From contig JAZNGH010000047.1 of NCBI GenBank assembly GCA_045576335.1, forward strand, positions 1-64,000: a stretch of DNA of 64,000 bases. Reading direction: 5' to 3'. Numbering within the stretch: position 1 is the first letter of the stretch; every line of letters starts with the position of its first letter. The position numbers were made by a program, and so were the translations under genes. Below are positions 61,824 to 64,000 of the stretch, piece by piece. Under the pieces are notes generated by a model, which worked only from the letters and a program-made list of their open reading frames with translations, did no database searches and was not told where the DNA came from. This stretch comes from Scatosoma sp045576335. Its GTDB lineage: Bacteria > Bacillota > Clostridia > Christensenellales > Borkfalkiaceae.

Positions 61824-63503
61824 ATGGCAAAAGAAAAGGCAAGGGAAAAGGGAAAGGTATGGCTGAATAAGGAAATGCGCCCGTATCGCGCGTTTATCCT
61901 TTTTTTGACCGTGCTTTCCGTGATTACGACGGTGCTTTCGTTGGCGTTTGCCTATATGACGCGCTATTTAATCAACAGCGCGTCGGCAGGGGCGATCGAT
62001 AAGCTCGTTTTCTTTTCGGTTCTGTTGCTTTGCTTGTTGTTGGTACGCATCTTATTATCGACGATTTCAGGCTTCTATGCGGAAAAGCTCCGCGCAAAAA
62101 TGGTTGCAGAATTGCGGACGCGTACCTTTTCTAAAATTTTGCGTTCGGAATACGCCTACGTGCAAGGCTATCACAGCGGCGACCTGTTAAACCGCTTGAC
62201 GACGGACGTACAAGAGGTTTGCGCGGACACGGTAGGGCTGATGCCTGCCGTTGTGGGCTTGGTTGTACAATGTCTGGGCGCGATTGCCGCCTTGCTTACG
62301 ATAGACCCCTTGTTCACGCTGATTTACGTCGTTTGCGGCGGTATTTTCGGCGGGATTACGGCGTTTTTCCGCAAACAAATCAAAAAGCGTCAAAAAGAAG
62401 TACTGGAAGCGGACGGCGCGTCGCGCTCGTTTATGCAAGAGGGGATTTCTTCCGTTATGACCGTCAAGGCGTACGGCGCGGAAGAAAAATCCACCGAAAA
62501 AGCCGACGTTTTGGCGCAAGACTATTATAAAAAACGTATGAGCCGCAACCGCTTGCGTTCGGTTATGAATGCGGTATTCTCGCTTTTGAGCAATTTCGGC
62601 TTGATATTTGCCGTCGTTTGGTGCAGCGTCAGCGTGTTGCACGGCAACGACGATTACGGCTCGATTTTATCCGTGATTTTGTTGTTGATGCAGTTACAGC
62701 ATCCGTTCTCTGCTTTTTCGTCTATCATTCCCATATTTTATTCACGGATAACAAGCGGCGAGCGTTTGAGCGAAATCGACGAAATGCCTTGCGAGGCTTT
62801 GTCGGAAAACGCCGAAACAGAGATATACCCCTATGAAAATTTGACGGAAATCCGCTTTGAGGAGCTTTCCTTTACGTACGGTCGTAGCGACGTGCTCGTA
62901 AACGCATTTGCGAGCGTGAAAAAGGGTGAAATCGTTTGCTTGACGGGAGCTTCGGGCGCGGGTAAAAGTACGCTTTTTAAGCTGCTTTTAAGCGTTTACG
63001 AGCCGACTTTGGGCGGAATATATTTATACGACGGAGAAACGAAAACGCGTCTTTGTGCTAAACAGCGCGGTTTATTTGCGTACGTGCCGCAAGGCAATTT
63101 CCTCTTTTCGGGTACGATTTACGAGAATTTGACCTTTTTCACCCAAGAAAAGGACGAAGCGGTCATGCAAGACAAAATCCGTAACGCATTGCGAACGGCT
63201 TGTGCGGAATTCGTATGGGATTTACCGCAAGGCTTACAAACGCCGCTCTCTGAAAAGGGCGGTGGATTGTCCGAAGGACAGATGCAAAGGCTTGCCGTAG
63301 CAAGGGCGATTTTATCCGATAGACCGATATTGCTTTTAGACGAAGCAACGTCCGCTTTGGACGGGGAAACGGAGCGTAAGCTTTTGGAAAATATCCGTAA
63401 TTTACGCGAAAAGACCTGTTTAATCGTTACGCATAGACCCGCGGCCTTGGAAATAGCGGATAGCGTGCTTTGCGTGGAAGATAAGTCAATAAAAAGAACC
63501 TGA
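61824..63503 (+). CDS. ABC exporter, fused membrane and ATPase domains
   Basis: 559 residues. Six-helix membrane domain (20-300), Walker A GASGAGKST (~379), Q-loop PQGNFLF, signature GLSEGQMQ, Walker B ILLLDEATSALD, and H-loop THRP. Half-transporter of the MsbA/peptide exporter type, without the C39 peptidase domain; the S26-like neighbour could replace that function. Ends in a bidirectional terminator. Confidence 0.93.
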   Translation: MAKEKAREKGKVWLNKEMRPYRAFILFLTVLSVITTVLSLAFAYMTRYLINSASAGAIDKLVFFSVLLLCLLLVRILLSTISGFYAEKLRAKMVAELRTRTFSKILRSEYAYVQGYHSGDLLNRLTTDVQEVCADTVGLMPAVVGLVVQCLGAIAALLTIDPLFTLIYVVCGGIFGGITAFFRKQIKKRQKEVLEADGASRSFMQEGISSVMTVKAYGAEEKSTEKADVLAQDYYKKRMSRNRLRSVMNAVFSLLSNFGLIFAVVWCSVSVLHGNDDYGSILSVILLLMQLQHPFSAFSSIIPIFYSRITSGERLSEIDEMPCEALSENAETEIYPYENLTEIRFEELSFTYGRSDVLVNAFASVKKGEIVCLTGASGAGKSTLFKLLLSVYEPTLGGIYLYDGETKTRLCAKQRGLFAYVPQGNFLFSGTIYENLTFFTQEKDEAVMQDKIRNALRTACAEFVWDLPQGLQTPLSEKGGGLSEGQMQRLAVARAILSDRPILLLDEATSALDGETERKLLENIRNLREKTCLIVTHRPAALEIADSVLCVEDKSIKRT

Positions 63504-63527
63504 AAATCATTTCAGGTTCTTTTTCAT
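63492..63527. terminator. Bidirectional terminator between convergent genes
   Basis: A perfect 14-bp stem (63492-63505 with 63510-63523), loop ATCA, with A-run and T-run. It overlaps the stop of the exporter. Confidence 0.92.
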
Positions 63528-64000
63528 TTTATACTGTTTCTGTATTCCTTTGGTGTCATACCCACGTGCTTACGAAATACGAAGGTAAACGTTGAAAGGG
63601 AATCAAAGCACAAGGCGTCGGCGATTTCGGAAAAGGAAATCTTTTTCCGTATCAATTTTTTCGCCTCGTCGATTTTGAATTTTAAGTAGGTTTGGTATAT
63701 CGTCATACCCGTTTTTTTGCGGAAAAAGGTGCAAAGTTGCGTCGTACCGTAATGCAATTCTTCCCGTAAATCGTCCAAACAAAAGCGGTCGTAAATTTTG
63801 GAGCGTAAAATACGCACGATTTCGTCCTGCAATTCGTTGGAGGAAGCGATTTTGGAAACGAAAAATTCTTGCGTTAGGCTACGGTTTTGCGCGTAGCGCA
63901 ATAAGTAAATGAGTAAAGTTTCCAACGCGTTTTTTATGAGCTGCTCGCCGCCGAGGTTGGGGTTTTCTTTTAGTTGCAACGCGCTCAAATCGGGGTCGAA
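63524..64000 (-). CDS. AraC family regulator, 5' end cut off by the window edge
   Basis: At least 158 codons. The frame stays open to base 64000, so the start and sensing domain lie outside; the TTG at 63988 is not a convincing start. The C-terminal double HTH is clear: FCLDDLREELHYGTTQLCTFFRKKTG and the second helix unit ending in FTFVFRKHVGMTPKEYR. Regulator of an unseen neighbour to the right or of itself. Confidence 0.88.
   Translation of the reverse strand, partial: FDPDLSALQLKENPNLGGEQLIKNALETLLIYLLRYAQNRSLTQEFFVSKIASSNELQDEIVRILRSKIYDRFCLDDLREELHYGTTQLCTFFRKKTGMTIYQTYLKFKIDEAKKLIRKKISFSEIADALCFDSLSTFTFVFRKHVGMTPKEYRNSIK

Noticed and set aside
1..64000. CRISPR arrays, rRNA genes, prophage structural genes
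   Set aside because: No regularly spaced short repeats, no rRNA sequence and no capsid, tail or terminase proteins were seen.

Overview
The window looks like a chromosome segment from a low-to-moderate GC, spore-lineage gut Clostridia. The evidence is a Spo0A homologue, an HPr kinase, TmcAL, the DUF177-rpmF pair, Tex, an ABC-F protein and MutS2; an uncultured Christensenellales-type organism is my best guess, from gene style only. It has two contrasting parts.

Left part (1-33247) is accessory DNA. It opens with an M23 peptidase lipoprotein. A mosaic of integration scars follows: a 3' half of tRNA-Thr(CGT) at 1084-1128, a 5'-truncated tyrosine integrase (1242-1946), a 3' half of tRNA-Ser(CGA) at 2637-2694, and the last codons of a second integrase (2763-2831). 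Next comes a co-oriented ~30 kb glycan-utilisation island (2947-32805). It holds a Gfo/Idh/MocA oxidoreductase, three large secreted proteins built from one repeated unidentified beta-type module, a two-permease ABC sugar importer with its binding lipoprotein (no ATPase), two glycan-related lipoproteins (one DUF4091/GH123-like), a GH38 alpha-mannosidase, a GH20-like hexosaminidase, an SGNH esterase, an AraC regulator, a TIM-barrel-like protein, a GH78-like enzyme, a GH92 alpha-mannosidase, a GH4 enzyme and an alkaline-phosphatase-superfamily phosphodiesterase. The set suggests breakdown of mannose- and N-acetylhexosamine-rich glycans such as N-glycans. The island ends with a second tRNA-Ser(CGA) half (32880-32937) and a second tRNA-Thr 3' end (33223-33247), so two pairs of tRNA-derived direct repeats are nested around it. 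Three transcription units (at 2947, 4447 and 8997) share the same promoter architecture: two CAAATAAAAY-like repeats 21 bp apart, directly upstream of the -35 box. That is the geometry expected for the AraC-type regulator encoded inside the island.

Right part (33249-64000) is core-genome-like: tmcAL, a 277-bp MITE-like element, pta, DUF177-rpmF, a copper ATPase with a fused or internally started CopZ domain and an ArsR regulator, the uvrC-HAD-hprK-U32-mutS2 operon, a NodB-fold protein, an M16 peptidase, a DNA glycosylase, tex, acpP, an ABC-F protein, a Spo0A-like regulator lacking the phospho-acceptor Asp, groES-groEL, dCMP deaminase, cyclophilin and purB. A compact four-gene cassette follows (HprK-like kinase, PqqD-type protein, S24/S26 peptidase-like protein, ABC exporter) that resembles peptide-maturation loci but has no visible precursor. 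An AraC-type gene runs off the right edge.

The most interesting items are the nested tRNA-half scars, the AraC-type operator regulon, the repeated secreted module family, the Spo0A-like protein with Ser56 instead of Asp, the HprK/PqqD/S26/ABC cassette, the MITE placed between a promoter and pta, and the internal CopZ start within copA.
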